A stretch of DNA of 45,480 nucleotides from positions 1-45,480 of IMG/VR virus record IMGVR_UViG_3300022200_000090; one strand, 5' to 3'. Positions within the stretch are counted from its first letter, which is position 1, and every line of letters starts with the position of its first letter. This document shows, one piece after another, positions 1 to 8,158 of the stretch. This stretch comes from a virus. The translations under genes and the position numbers were made by a program. The notes beneath the pieces were generated by a model, which saw only the letters and a program-made list of their open reading frames with translations, did not search any database and was not told the DNA's origin.

Positions 1-1016
1 ATAACATTTAATCTGTCTTGATCGCTTAACAAGAATTTAAGTTCTGCTTGATAGTTAGCATGCTCTGCATGATCTTGTAGCTGCACAATATTAACGTGGC
101 AATTAGCAAGCACACCTTTTTCTTGTAATTCAGTAGCAGCAATTCTGTGAATCACTGGTCCGATACTTACGTGAAGTGCCTGAAACTCAAACTCCTCTTT
201 GGGAATGGTTCCTGTTAGACCCCATCGTAGTGGAATCTTTGCCATTGGGCCTGTAAGCAGAGTTTTAAGTGCGTCTGCTTTTGCCTGATGTACTTCGTCT
301 ACAATAACACAAACAACATCTTCTAAAAACTCACCAATGGAAATAGGTGCTTGTTGATTGCGGGTTGCTTTTAACAGCGAGTTAAGTGATTGCCACGTAC
401 AAATAGTATGCGTCTTACCAAACTCTTTTCTATCACCGTAAAACACACCAACGTCTAATTGCATGTTGATGTAATCCTTTTCGGTTTGCGTTACCAAACT
501 CTTGTTAGGTACAATAACAATCGATCGTCCGTATTGTTCAACACGCTGACTTAGAGCTGCTGTCATGATGGTTTTACCGGCACCTGTAGCAATCTCTTGT
601 AGCGACTGTGGATTCTCCAGAAAGTTATTGACCACTTCAATTTGGTAATCGCGCATTTCAATAGGACTACCTTCTGCAGGGTGGCCTTTGGGCCATGTGA
701 TGTGAGAATAACTGCCTTTCTCTACACGTTCAAATTCAAATACTGTGCGATATTCTCGTTGGTCATCAACAGCAACATCATAATTATATTCTGCCAAGAT
801 AGGCACAATATCTGGCAACAGATTGACATATGTACTACCACCAAGTTGAAAAAACGCGACCTTGCCATCCCAACGTCCTAAACGAACGGCTGGCAAATAT
901 CGTGCATGTGGGACAACATATTTAAATTTGTTCACGAGTTTCTGTCGTGCTGAAAGATCCAATCCTTCAATCTTAACGTTCACTTCATCTTTAATTATTA
1001 GTCGTGCTAGTTTCAT
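1..1016 (-). CDS. uvsW: UvsW-like recombination DNA/RNA helicase (partial, C-terminus outside window)
   Basis: Superfamily 2 helicase of the T4 UvsW type, which in T4 unwinds R-loops and branched recombination intermediates and helps switch replication modes. The first 338 residues are present; T4 UvsW is about 500. Visible motifs are the Q-motif region MRDYQ (residues 121-125), Walker A ATGAGKT (143-149), the DEVH box (240-243) and motif III TGT (268-270). The N-terminal 100 residues match the small substrate-binding domain of UvsW. The ATG at 1016 lies inside the end of the oxygenase gene (26-base overlap), so translation is probably coupled. The C-terminal helicase domain lies beyond position 1. 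Identity is seen directly from motif order; the role is known from T4. Confidence 0.93.
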   Translation of the reverse strand, partial: MKLARLIIKDEVNVKIEGLDLSARQKLVNKFKYVVPHARYLPAVRLGRWDGKVAFFQLGGSTYVNLLPDIVPILAEYNYDVAVDDQREYRTVFEFERVEKGSYSHITWPKGHPAEGSPIEMRDYQIEVVNNFLENPQSLQEIATGAGKTIMTAALSQRVEQYGRSIVIVPNKSLVTQTEKDYINMQLDVGVFYGDRKEFGKTHTICTWQSLNSLLKATRNQQAPISIGEFLEDVVCVIVDEVHQAKADALKTLLTGPMAKIPLRWGLTGTIPKEEFEFQALHVSIGPVIHRIAATELQEKGVLANCHVNIVQLQDHAEHANYQAELKFLLSDQDRLNV

Positions 1017-1710
1017 CAATATACTTGGTAAATGAGTTAACCAACATTGTATTATATTTGTCTGTTGTTGTCAAGTGATGTGCGATAATATGATATCTGG
1101 GATAATCAGAATCGTTTAAGACACAATGAGAATTTGCAATATTTAAGATGTAGGAATCGCCTTTGCTAAATGGAACTACACCATAATCCTCAAAAACAAA
1201 ATCACATTTTTCTGGTTGCGTTATGGAAATATTTACAGGATACAATCTACCAGGCGGCGCAACATCGCGATGCAAAAATATGTGACCGCCTGGTTCCAAT
1301 TTCATAACACGCAATCGTTGGAAGGTATTTCCAAACCAGTGATTGGAAAAGAAATCAACGGTGCGTGGCATATATTTTATTGCCTCGCTGGTCCAGGTAT
1401 ATGGTCTGTTATCATTGTAATATTGATCTTCACGAGTGGCATCATAAGATTTACCATGAATACAGAAACCTTTCCATCCCTGATGTTCAGCATAAGATTC
1501 GCGATGTTCCACAAAATACTGTTCAATATTTTTGATTTCATCATGAATTACATCTGTGGGGATTGTGATGTCAAGTTTCATATACGGAAACCCAGATTGG
1601 TTTATGATCCATTCTGATGTAACGTTTTCTTGACAAATACCGATAAAATCAAAGGTATTTGCTTTACACTTATTGACAACCATTCTGGTTAATTGATTTT
1701 TTGAATTCAT
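991..1710 (-). CDS. Aspartyl/asparaginyl beta-hydroxylase-like 2-oxoglutarate/Fe(II) oxygenase
   Basis: Protein of 239 aa with the double-stranded beta-helix signature of 2OG-dependent oxygenases: metal-binding HRD at residues 147-149 (H147, D149), a distal H195 and R205, which would bind the 2-oxoglutarate carboxylate. Spacing and flanking residues most resemble the Asp/Asn hydroxylase-like group rather than the AlkB or PhyH groups. Such enzymes hydroxylate protein side chains or small molecules; the substrate is unknown here. The start is preceded by GAGAAGA about 4 bases upstream and overlaps the previous gene by 41 bases. It sits directly before uvsW in the same transcription unit. Fold and cofactor class are well supported; the substrate is not. 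Confidence 0.72.
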   Translation of the reverse strand: MNSKNQLTRMVVNKCKANTFDFIGICQENVTSEWIINQSGFPYMKLDITIPTDVIHDEIKNIEQYFVEHRESYAEHQGWKGFCIHGKSYDATREDQYYNDNRPYTWTSEAIKYMPRTVDFFSNHWFGNTFQRLRVMKLEPGGHIFLHRDVAPPGRLYPVNISITQPEKCDFVFEDYGVVPFSKGDSYILNIANSHCVLNDSDYPRYHIIAHHLTTTDKYNTMLVNSFTKYIDETSTTNN

Positions 1711-2857
1711 TTAATTCTTCTCTGGTTGTGGTTAATAGTGTATACTTATACGTATCGACATTTGAACCCCACACATATCCTGACGGTTTGTTGTGTGCTA
1801 TCCATTTGACTAAATTGTCGTTATTAAACGATATATGTATTTTTGATTTTGCGTGTTTCCATATTGTTCCAAAATCTTCAATCTGATATTGTGCTAATAC
1901 TTCAGTAAATTTTGCATTAACAAAATTTACGAAATATTCCTGTTTCATTAATCGGATTGATTCTTCTTTGCTTCTGACACGCAACTCGCCCAGATTGTAA
2001 TGTCTGACGTTGTGTTTCTTGATGAAGTTAAAAACAAACAATCCCAGATTTTCTCCATCCCAGTAATTCCATAACTCTTGTGCATATGTGATTTGCATTT
2101 TGCTTATGTCAACCAAATTGATTGTCTGGATATTGTGTGCTATGGCCGAAAACATCCAGAATTGGCCACTGGCTGGTGTTGTTATGACCGATTCTTCTGA
2201 CACAGCCCAGGGCTCATTGTTGAATATCCAGAGTTGATTTTCAGCCAATTCCAGATAAGATCTATTAAATTCCATCCACTTTTGTAATTGTTCAGCATCG
2301 TAGATAAAATGTTTCAGTCCTCTTATCTTATTATTAAAGTTGACTGCCACGCCGGCTTTTTCAATAACAGATGAGATTATTTTTTCACCAAATCGTTTAC
2401 CTTGAATATATTTAGATCCAGCTTTTTCCTGAAGAACCAGCGGTGTGTAATCGTGATGAATATTATTTTGGCTTCGAACAACATTTTTGCCTTCAAAATC
2501 CGAAATATCAAAATCATTCTCCTGGACCAATGATAAATCCAGATAAAAACACTGATCATGCAGATAATAATATTCTTGCTCGTTTAATGGATCTGTTAAA
2601 TGACCAACCAATCCTTTATGTGGATAGGTTTTAATGCTTTTACAAAATTCTTTGAAATCATAAAAGACTGTTCCTGCCTTTATGAACAACCCGTAACTGT
2701 ATTGTTTTTCTACGGCTTCACAGTATCCGTCTGACCAAGATGAACAGATAATAATTTCTTGATGCGGGGTTAATTCACCATAGTATCCAAAGTTAATTGA
2801 AGCAAGTGTCTGATTTAGATAATTTCCGTCCAGTACAATAATAGCTATTCTTGACAC
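1670..2857 (-). CDS. Two-module unknown protein: glycosyltransferase-like N-terminus, Rossmann-like C-terminus
   Basis: Protein of 395 aa starting at GTG (2857). Residues 1-200 carry a pattern I associate with uncharacterised phage proteins of GT-A character: an initial beta strand (RIAIIVLDG), VGHL (84-87) followed by LHDQCF (99-104), then a lysine/tyrosine-rich segment ending in HFIYD. Residues 225-300 read like a methyltransferase-type Rossmann half (TPASGQFWMF then INLVDISKMQ), but no clear GxGxG loop is present. It overlaps both neighbours, by 13 and 41 bases, so it belongs to the uvsW transcription unit. A sugar-related role is inference from pattern similarity only, and I would not assign an enzyme activity. 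Confidence 0.5.
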   Translation of the reverse strand: MSRIAIIVLDGNYLNQTLASINFGYYGELTPHQEIIICSSWSDGYCEAVEKQYSYGLFIKAGTVFYDFKEFCKSIKTYPHKGLVGHLTDPLNEQEYYYLHDQCFYLDLSLVQENDFDISDFEGKNVVRSQNNIHHDYTPLVLQEKAGSKYIQGKRFGEKIISSVIEKAGVAVNFNNKIRGLKHFIYDAEQLQKWMEFNRSYLELAENQLWIFNNEPWAVSEESVITTPASGQFWMFSAIAHNIQTINLVDISKMQITYAQELWNYWDGENLGLFVFNFIKKHNVRHYNLGELRVRSKEESIRLMKQEYFVNFVNAKFTEVLAQYQIEDFGTIWKHAKSKIHISFNNDNLVKWIAHNKPSGYVWGSNVDTYKYTLLTTTREELNEFKKSINQNGCQ

Positions 2858-3672
2858 AGTATTAATCTCTTGGGTAAGATATTATTTTTATATCGTTCAA
2901 TTAAATTGTCTACATCAGGTATGTACCCAACTGGAATTACTTTAAACATTTCTTCAGGCGTCCAATCAGATAAATTCCAGAAGTCACACCAGTCCTGTTT
3001 GTATTTCTGGAACCATTCATTAAATTTATTCAGGTCTTTGCCTTGAAGGTAATCTTTATCAATAATACTAACAAAAAAGTTAGGTTTTAATATATTCCAA
3101 GGTTTGGCCAATTCGCACAGTCGAGTGATGTCAGACGGTTCATTATCCATAAAATACCTGTATGGAGTTTTCCCCAATTCTTGCCATGACATATATAAGG
3201 TTCCTTTCTTGATATTGAGTGTTGCATATTTTAAATATGATCGATCAAAATCTTTTTCCAATAAACCAGACTTTTCTCGATATTCAAATCCTATACGATT
3301 TGGTGGAACCAGTCCATTTATCAATTCTTCAAGTCGATGGATGGTTTCATGGAATTGCAGATAGTCAGGATCCCCATCATAGTTTTGTTCATATATTTTA
3401 TGAACAAAATTTAGATATTCTTGATCTATAATTTTAGGTTTATCAATATCAAGATTGAGTTTAGATGCGTATTCATATAGACGATCTACCACAAATTCAT
3501 TGTCTCGATATATTGCTCCGAACGGATTATCCCAGGCCTGAGTGGGCAAATCGACATTTTGTAAAAATCGCATTGATTTGATTACAAAATCTGACGGGGG
3601 GATATTATTTAAGACAACATCAATGGATGGTAAATCGTCCCATATAATTTTTAATTTAGTCTCTGTTGTCAT
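2845..3672 (-). CDS. Hypothetical phage protein, aromatic- and acid-rich
   Basis: Protein of 275 aa that I do not recognise. It is rich in D, E, W and Y and has no signal peptide, transmembrane segment or cysteine motif. The central part (residues 95-165) contains an H-x-x-x-H pair (FHETIH) but no supporting metal-site context. The C-terminus has WNLSDWTPEEMFKVIPVGY, a compact helical pattern. The start overlaps the preceding gene by 17 bases and the end overlaps the next by 13, so it is translated as part of a tightly packed operon with the genes on either side. It is a real gene by length, lack of stops and packing; its function is unknown. Confidence 0.62.
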   Translation of the reverse strand: MTTETKLKIIWDDLPSIDVVLNNIPPSDFVIKSMRFLQNVDLPTQAWDNPFGAIYRDNEFVVDRLYEYASKLNLDIDKPKIIDQEYLNFVHKIYEQNYDGDPDYLQFHETIHRLEELINGLVPPNRIGFEYREKSGLLEKDFDRSYLKYATLNIKKGTLYMSWQELGKTPYRYFMDNEPSDITRLCELAKPWNILKPNFFVSIIDKDYLQGKDLNKFNEWFQKYKQDWCDFWNLSDWTPEEMFKVIPVGYIPDVDNLIERYKNNILPKRLILCQE

Positions 3673-4780
3673 TATCGTCTACTACCGTAATAACTTTCTT
3701 GGCAATGTGTGCTAGTGCTTCGTAATTAAATGCTGTTCCTGGCATATACACTACACAGTCAACTCCATGGTCTAATGTATAATTATCGCCATCTTTGCTA
3801 AAGACATGATAATCGCCAATGCCGCCCGCTGTGTTTCTGAAATCTGCTAAACTTACAAACTTTTCAGGAACGAGTGTTTGTTGTTCTAGTCTAAAATTTT
3901 CAGCATAATCAGCGTACTGCTTATGTACAACAAAAATGTCGTTATCTGTTTCTCTAAGCCACTGTTTAACCAATTTGATATCGCTCATATTAATACGCAC
4001 TTCGCGTTGACAAGCAATTCGTCCAATATGATATCCATATTTCTGTGCCACATAACTTTGTAGCGCATCACTTAATGTAACTTCTAATCCAACTAAATCT
4101 CTAATTGTGTTAAGAGTAATCTCATTAGGTGGCAAGGCACGCAACAGTCCAGGACTTAGATTGCTCACCATATAGCCATCTCCATGTAATTCGGCATATG
4201 GACACCAATCAAATTCATCTCCAGGGATGCTATCTACAATATCCTGAACTGATTTGTCAACAGAAAACTCATGCTCCTTGGCATAAAAATACAAGTCACG
4301 TATTAGTGTTGGGTACGCCGTACCACGCCATACTCGTTCGTCTCTATCCCAGTGAATATACTCATGGTGTGCCGAGGATAACATTAATCCGTAGTCATGA
4401 CCGGCATCTTGAATTACTGTACGCAAGTCAGCAACTGCGTCCTTGTTAAATGGAAAACGAAGTTTAATAACATCGCCTTCAATATCGTCTTCAATCCACA
4501 ACAACGGGGCGTAATTGGGGTCAAACTCTACAGGGCCTTGGCGCCACTTCTTGGCTAGGATATCTTCATCTGTGAGTGTTTTTTGGCTCTCATTATAGAT
4601 CTGTTTACGATATTTATGAACGATCTTTTCCCATAGATCGTTTTGCTTAACAGTGAGCGGGCGATTGTCATTGATGAAACGAGCGACATTTTCCATGAAG
4701 TTAATATCATAGCGACTAAAGCGTAAATTCTCACGCATCCATAGATGTGCTGTTTCTCTATCTATAACTTTTCGTATCAT
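3656..4780 (-). CDS. Hypothetical 374-aa protein with possible HARP-like segment
   Basis: First gene after the terminator at 4809, with its own candidate promoter ending six bases before the ATG and no Shine-Dalgarno. The N-terminal 50 residues (FSRYDINFMENVARF, LTVKQ) resemble the short helical zone that precedes many phage helicase/primase-like proteins. Residues 150-185 (HWDRDERVWRG then LIRDLYFYAKEHEFSVD) recall the beta-alpha substrate-recognition fold of HARP/UvsW-type N-domains. No Walker A or DExH motif is present, so if helicase-derived it has no motor. Placement at the head of the uvsW operon makes a recombination accessory role plausible. That is inference; it could equally be an unrelated nucleic-acid-binding protein. 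Confidence 0.55.
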   Translation of the reverse strand: MIRKVIDRETAHLWMRENLRFSRYDINFMENVARFINDNRPLTVKQNDLWEKIVHKYRKQIYNESQKTLTDEDILAKKWRQGPVEFDPNYAPLLWIEDDIEGDVIKLRFPFNKDAVADLRTVIQDAGHDYGLMLSSAHHEYIHWDRDERVWRGTAYPTLIRDLYFYAKEHEFSVDKSVQDIVDSIPGDEFDWCPYAELHGDGYMVSNLSPGLLRALPPNEITLNTIRDLVGLEVTLSDALQSYVAQKYGYHIGRIACQREVRINMSDIKLVKQWLRETDNDIFVVHKQYADYAENFRLEQQTLVPEKFVSLADFRNTAGGIGDYHVFSKDGDNYTLDHGVDCVVYMPGTAFNYEALAHIAKKVITVVDDNDNRD

Positions 4781-4786
4781 AACGAT

Positions 4787-4815
4787 ATTATAACATAAAA
4801 ATAAAAAAGGCGCAA
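4787..4815 (-). promoter_or_regulatory. Candidate sigma70 promoter giving a leaderless mRNA
   Basis: A perfect TATAAT (-10) lies at 4787-4792 with TTGCGC (4/6 match to -35) at 4810-4815, spacer 17. Six bases separate the -10 from the ATG at 4780, so the expected start site is the A of the start codon. The -35 lies inside the upstream terminator stem, so termination and re-initiation share sequence. Confidence 0.5.
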
Positions 4816-4834
4816 GAGTATTTCATCTTGCGCC
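4809..4834 (-). terminator. Rho-independent terminator after the 4881-5441 gene
   Basis: Perfect 9-bp stem GGCGCAAGA/TCTTGCGCC with an 8-base loop. On the minus strand it is followed by TTTTTTATTTTT. It ends the transcript that carries the B12-type radical SAM gene and the 4881 gene. Confidence 0.88.
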
Positions 4835-4840
4835 AACAAA

Positions 4841-4884
4841 CTAGAGAACTTTAGGAGTTCAACATAGCATATTGTGTTCTCTAG
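4841..4884. repeat. Inverted repeat CTAGAGAAC...GTTCTCTAG at the stop codon
   Basis: Perfect 9-bp arms at 4841-4849 and 4876-4884 with a 26-base loop. The upper arm includes the stop codon of the 4881 gene. It stands just before the terminator hairpin in transcription order, so the 3' end carries two stacked stem-loops. Confidence 0.6.
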
Positions 4885-5441
4885 TCAAAAACTTCCTTTT
4901 TTAATATCTCAAAACTATTGTGGTTTATGGGTTCATCTGCAATAATGTCGCTATTATTTTCTTTTGAAATATTTTCCTCCAATTTTAATAATTTTTCATA
5001 ATAATCGGATCTATATTCTTTCTTGAACTGAAAATAATATTTCCCATTAAACCCAAAATACAATGTCTTTAATCTGTCATCAATAGTTAGGTTGTTTTCT
5101 TCGGCGTACTTGTAAAATCCTTGTGAATACACCGGATAAAATGGATTCAGATACAGCATTAATTGATCGAACTCAATATCGTTTATGATAATCTTTTCTA
5201 ATTCAATCGCCAAATCTTCAACAATTGTGTTACCATCAAGTCTAGTATCCAAATCTGTTTTACCATAATGCTCAATTACCAAGATATTATTTTCTAATAA
5301 TTTTTCATTATCGATGTCTAATTCTACAACAGAATGCACATTATTGTCAACAGGTTCATATTTGTTATTGTTTAAAAAAATGTTATATAAAGGTGCCTTG
5401 TTGTTAGCTTTGAATAATTTTAAAAATATTTGTATCTTCAT
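4881..5441 (-). CDS. Hypothetical protein with carbohydrate-binding-like beta domain
   Basis: Protein of 186 aa, lysine- and asparagine-rich. Residues 45-100 show alternating beta strands with the pattern IEHYGKTDLDTRLDG then IVEDLAIELEKIIINDIEF. I associate this H-x-G-K...D-T...D-G...D pattern with small beta-sandwich domains recurring in phage proteins, sometimes called carbohydrate-binding or adhesin-like. The remainder (LYLNPFYPVYSQGFYKYAEENN) is aromatic. The start codon lies 37 bases inside the end of the radical SAM gene without a strong Shine-Dalgarno, so it is probably read by coupling. The pair ends at the terminator at 4809. Function is unknown; a partner of the radical SAM enzyme is only a neighbourhood inference. 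Confidence 0.6.
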   Translation of the reverse strand: MKIQIFLKLFKANNKAPLYNIFLNNNKYEPVDNNVHSVVELDIDNEKLLENNILVIEHYGKTDLDTRLDGNTIVEDLAIELEKIIINDIEFDQLMLYLNPFYPVYSQGFYKYAEENNLTIDDRLKTLYFGFNGKYYFQFKKEYRSDYYEKLLKLEENISKENNSDIIADEPINHNSFEILKKEVFD

Positions 5442-6945
5442 TTTGTGTTTTTAATCCACCAAGCTCTCTATCAAACTGAAAGTTGTCAGATAGCTCATAC
5501 GATTCTAGATTTTGATATTCTCTCCATTTCATTAATATCAAATTTGCCTGATAGTTTGAATTGTAGAAGTTGTATCCTAACTTTTTAATTTTTTCTTCTA
5601 GTATAATTCTTCTTCTGATTCTTTCTTTAAACGTAAGTGTTGGATTCTTTTTATATACCCAACTACTAACATGACCAGAGTTAGTTATGCCCAGATCATC
5701 CTTGTGATCATATAATGGGGTACCTGGAAATATCAAGAGCGTGGTCCCTAATTTAACTTCTTCAATCACGCTCTGATACTTCTGGTATCGTTCGAACATG
5801 TCTAATGTTTCTTGAAAATCTTGTTCAGTTTCAGTTGGGTAGCCTACAATCATGAGCATTCTGATTTTTATACCACATCTGTGAAATTGTTCCATTGAAT
5901 AATCCAGATCTTCCTGACTAAATCCTTTCTTCATGTGATCTCTAACACTAGATGAACCGCTCTCAATTCCTACCCATAGTGTTCCAATACCAGAGTCCTT
6001 CATTTGATCAAATACTACTGGAGGCATGTGTTTTTCGCCTCGTATAATAAAATGTCCATCATAGGTAAACTTTTTATTTTCTGGTAAATTTTTTCTAAAG
6101 TCAGACAATCTCGCAACCATGTCAGCAAATGCCCGGCGGCTACCATTCATCAGGCTATCAGTAAACACAAAGTTTTTTACCTGGTATTTTTCAATACCCT
6201 GAACAATTTCATTAGCAATACTTTCACCTGAACGATATGTAAACTTATTCCATTGGCTGTTAACATCACAAAATGTACATTTTCGAACACAACCTCTGGA
6301 ACCAGTTATAGGCAGCATGATTTTGCCATAAAAGTTTTCATAGGAAGGAAGATCATAATCACTATAATCAGGATAAGGAAGTGATTCAATATCTAAAACT
6401 TGTATGGGATTGCTGTTATTGATACCAGGATATGAGGTATTCCCGTTCAGTAATTCTATCAGACTTATTTCACCTTCTCCAGTAATGTAATAATCGATTA
6501 TTTTTTGATCTATTAGGTGCTGAAAAAACTCCGGGCCCGCTGTGGTAGTTACTCCACCACCACCAACAACAATCTTAATGTCTGGGGCAAGAGCTTTGAT
6601 CCTCAAACTTAGAAGTTTAGCAGGTCGATAACTGTCAGTGCTGAATACACTGAACCCAACCCACGATGGAGACAGATCTACAATTTTTTTAGCCCAAGTT
6701 TCAAAAAAACGATCGAGTTCCTTAAACAACCGATGGTTATGAAAATTATAATTTTCACAATATCCATCAATCTGAGACAGGGTATCTGGATCAGCTGAGT
6801 ACGCTTTTTCCAATTCAAGATTTAGATCTATCAAAGAATTGCTGAAACCGGCAGCGTTTAGGCATCCCTTAATAGCTGCTGGCCCAGCGGGAGTAAATCC
6901 AAACTCTGTGTTTATTCTAGGCAATACTACTATAACAACATCCAT
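5404..6945 (-). CDS. B12-binding-domain radical SAM protein
   Basis: Protein of 513 aa with the standard class-B-like architecture. Residues 1-160 form a Rossmann-like cobalamin-binding-type domain (GPAAIKGCLN, KIVVGGGGVTTTAGPEFF, YYITGEGE). It is followed by a radical SAM barrel with the 4Fe-4S motif CVRKCTFC (C219, C223, C226) and downstream SAM-site strands (GTLWVGIESGS, IRMLMIVGYPTET). The classical DxHxxG cobalamin ligand motif is absent, so B12 may bind base-off/His-off or not at all. Homologues catalyse methylation, ring rearrangement or similar radical steps; the substrate cannot be inferred. There is no Shine-Dalgarno, but a TAAATA box lies exactly five bases before ATG. The gene is followed by the 4881 gene and a terminator. 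Confidence 0.88.
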   Translation of the reverse strand: MDVVIVVLPRINTEFGFTPAGPAAIKGCLNAAGFSNSLIDLNLELEKAYSADPDTLSQIDGYCENYNFHNHRLFKELDRFFETWAKKIVDLSPSWVGFSVFSTDSYRPAKLLSLRIKALAPDIKIVVGGGGVTTTAGPEFFQHLIDQKIIDYYITGEGEISLIELLNGNTSYPGINNSNPIQVLDIESLPYPDYSDYDLPSYENFYGKIMLPITGSRGCVRKCTFCDVNSQWNKFTYRSGESIANEIVQGIEKYQVKNFVFTDSLMNGSRRAFADMVARLSDFRKNLPENKKFTYDGHFIIRGEKHMPPVVFDQMKDSGIGTLWVGIESGSSSVRDHMKKGFSQEDLDYSMEQFHRCGIKIRMLMIVGYPTETEQDFQETLDMFERYQKYQSVIEEVKLGTTLLIFPGTPLYDHKDDLGITNSGHVSSWVYKKNPTLTFKERIRRRIILEEKIKKLGYNFYNSNYQANLILMKWREYQNLESYELSDNFQFDRELGGLKTQNEDTNIFKIIQS

Positions 6946-6950
6946 AGTAG

Positions 6951-6958
6951 TATTTAAT
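6951..6958 (-). promoter_or_regulatory. T4-late-like promoter box (ATTAAATA) at leaderless spacing
   Basis: TAAATA at 6951-6956 is separated from the ATG at 6945 by five bases (CTACT). In T4 late promoters the TATAAATA box ends at about -6, so the first transcribed base would be the A of ATG. Confidence 0.5.
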
Positions 6959-6969
6959 TCAGTATGATA

Positions 6970-7980
6970 TCAAACACTAGTTTTCATACAAGTTACTGCT
7001 GCCATGTCTTTCCAACGTTCTGGGCTCACTTTGATCAAGTCAGCTAACTTTAATGCCATACGCAAGCTCATTTCGCGAAGTGAGTCTTTATTCTGTTCCA
7101 TAAATTCAATCACCTGCTCACCTTCGTTGCCTTGAAAATAATATGCTTCAAACAGATCGCCCTTACGGTGAATTTGTTTGATACGCAACAGTTTATCGCG
7201 CATGGAATCCAGAGTTAGGTCAATATAATGACAGCGACTCTGAAGTGCTTCCAAGTGATCCTGCAGCTTCTTGCTACGCACATGGTCAAACTTCAGGTTA
7301 GTAATAAAAATTACTGCGCCGTGGAAATCAAAGCGGTCTGGGATACCCTCACGGCGCAGTAGCGAGCTATCCGCATTCCAGTGGATAGTGCGCTTCTTCC
7401 CAGAATCAAGGGCCGCCTTAAGCAAATTCAGTGACAGATCATCAAGCAGGATACTGTCGCAATCATCAAACACAAGCACATTTCCAGAATCAGCATGACT
7501 GTAGAGTGTGGCATACAAGCCAATTGGAGTCATGGCACCTTTGACAACTTCATATTTAATTTTACTGCTTGATAGACGATCGAACATTGATGATTTTTCA
7601 AGTTGGCGTTGGACACCATACGATTTACCTACACCCGGTGGGCCAACCACAATCATGGCACGAACATCACTATTGATTGCTGCTCGCGTCATTTCTTCTA
7701 AAATTTCGAATCGAGTTTCGATACGATCCATGACTTGTTCGTCAGTTTCAGCATCAACCTGGACGGGTGCTGGAGAATCGATCAATTGAATGTTTGTTTC
7801 ATCAACTTTTACACGAAGTGTATCACGACTTACGTTCATTGTTTCGTTAGGACGAACAACAATGTAGGATCCTTTTTTGCCGTGTTGCAAAGGCTTTACC
7901 ATTTCTAAATTTTGATTGTGCATGACTTGTACAGATCCGTTGTCTGCACGATACGAACCATGTGAAATCAGAACATTCAT
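6970..7980 (-). CDS. AAA+ ATPase of phage type
   Basis: Protein of 336 aa. Walker A GPPGVGKS at residues 113-120, Walker B with FDDCD at 171-175, sensor-1 asparagine in FITN (225-228) and a downstream arginine-rich helical domain (RMALKLADLI near the end) identify a single AAA+ module. The first 85 residues form a beta-rich N-domain. Similar stand-alone AAA+ proteins occur widely in T4-like and other tailed phages, without a settled role; they could act as protein-remodelling or DNA-associated ATPases. A good ribosome site (AAAGGAG) lies 7 bases before ATG, and a strong sigma70-type promoter lies upstream. Early or middle expression from host polymerase is therefore likely. Confidence 0.87.
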   Translation of the reverse strand: MNVLISHGSYRADNGSVQVMHNQNLEMVKPLQHGKKGSYIVVRPNETMNVSRDTLRVKVDETNIQLIDSPAPVQVDAETDEQVMDRIETRFEILEEMTRAAINSDVRAMIVVGPPGVGKSYGVQRQLEKSSMFDRLSSSKIKYEVVKGAMTPIGLYATLYSHADSGNVLVFDDCDSILLDDLSLNLLKAALDSGKKRTIHWNADSSLLRREGIPDRFDFHGAVIFITNLKFDHVRSKKLQDHLEALQSRCHYIDLTLDSMRDKLLRIKQIHRKGDLFEAYYFQGNEGEQVIEFMEQNKDSLREMSLRMALKLADLIKVSPERWKDMAAVTCMKTSV

Positions 7981-8016
7981 TTTTGAACTCCTTTATGCTG
8001 TGTTGAATAGATCGTT

Positions 8017-8045
8017 ATTTTACTGGCTGAAACAAAAAATGTCAA
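8017..8045 (-). promoter_or_regulatory. Sigma70-type promoter of the AAA+ ATPase gene
   Basis: Perfect -35 TTGACA at 8040-8045, 17-base spacer, -10 TAAAAT at 8017-8022 (5/6). Start site near 8010, giving a leader of about 30 bases with AAAGGAG before the ATG. Confidence 0.8.
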
Positions 8046-8110
8046 TTACTGATTTTGTTGTTTTTCTACAACAACATTTAATGACTATCAATCCATTAAT
8101 TATACTCAAA

Positions 8111-8138
8111 AAAATAGGGTCTGTCAAGACCCTATTTT
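8111..8138 (-). terminator. Rho-independent terminator after the 8159-8731 gene
   Basis: Perfect 12-bp stem with core ATAGGGTCT/AGACCCTAT and a 4-base loop, followed on the minus strand by a T run. The intergenic stretch 7981-8158 otherwise holds only the ATPase promoter and a weak AT-rich hairpin at 8055-8074. Confidence 0.9.
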
Positions 8139-8158
8139 ACTTCGGAAGTTAATGTTTA

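Noticed and set aside
642-881. Plus-strand open frame opposite uvsW
   Set aside because: It lies entirely inside the uvsW helicase coding region, has no ribosome site and encodes a composition unlike the surrounding proteins.
8055-8074. AT-rich hairpin TTGTTGT/ACAACAA as a terminator
   Set aside because: Neither strand has a GC-rich stem or a T run after it, and it lies upstream of the ATPase promoter where no transcript needs to stop.
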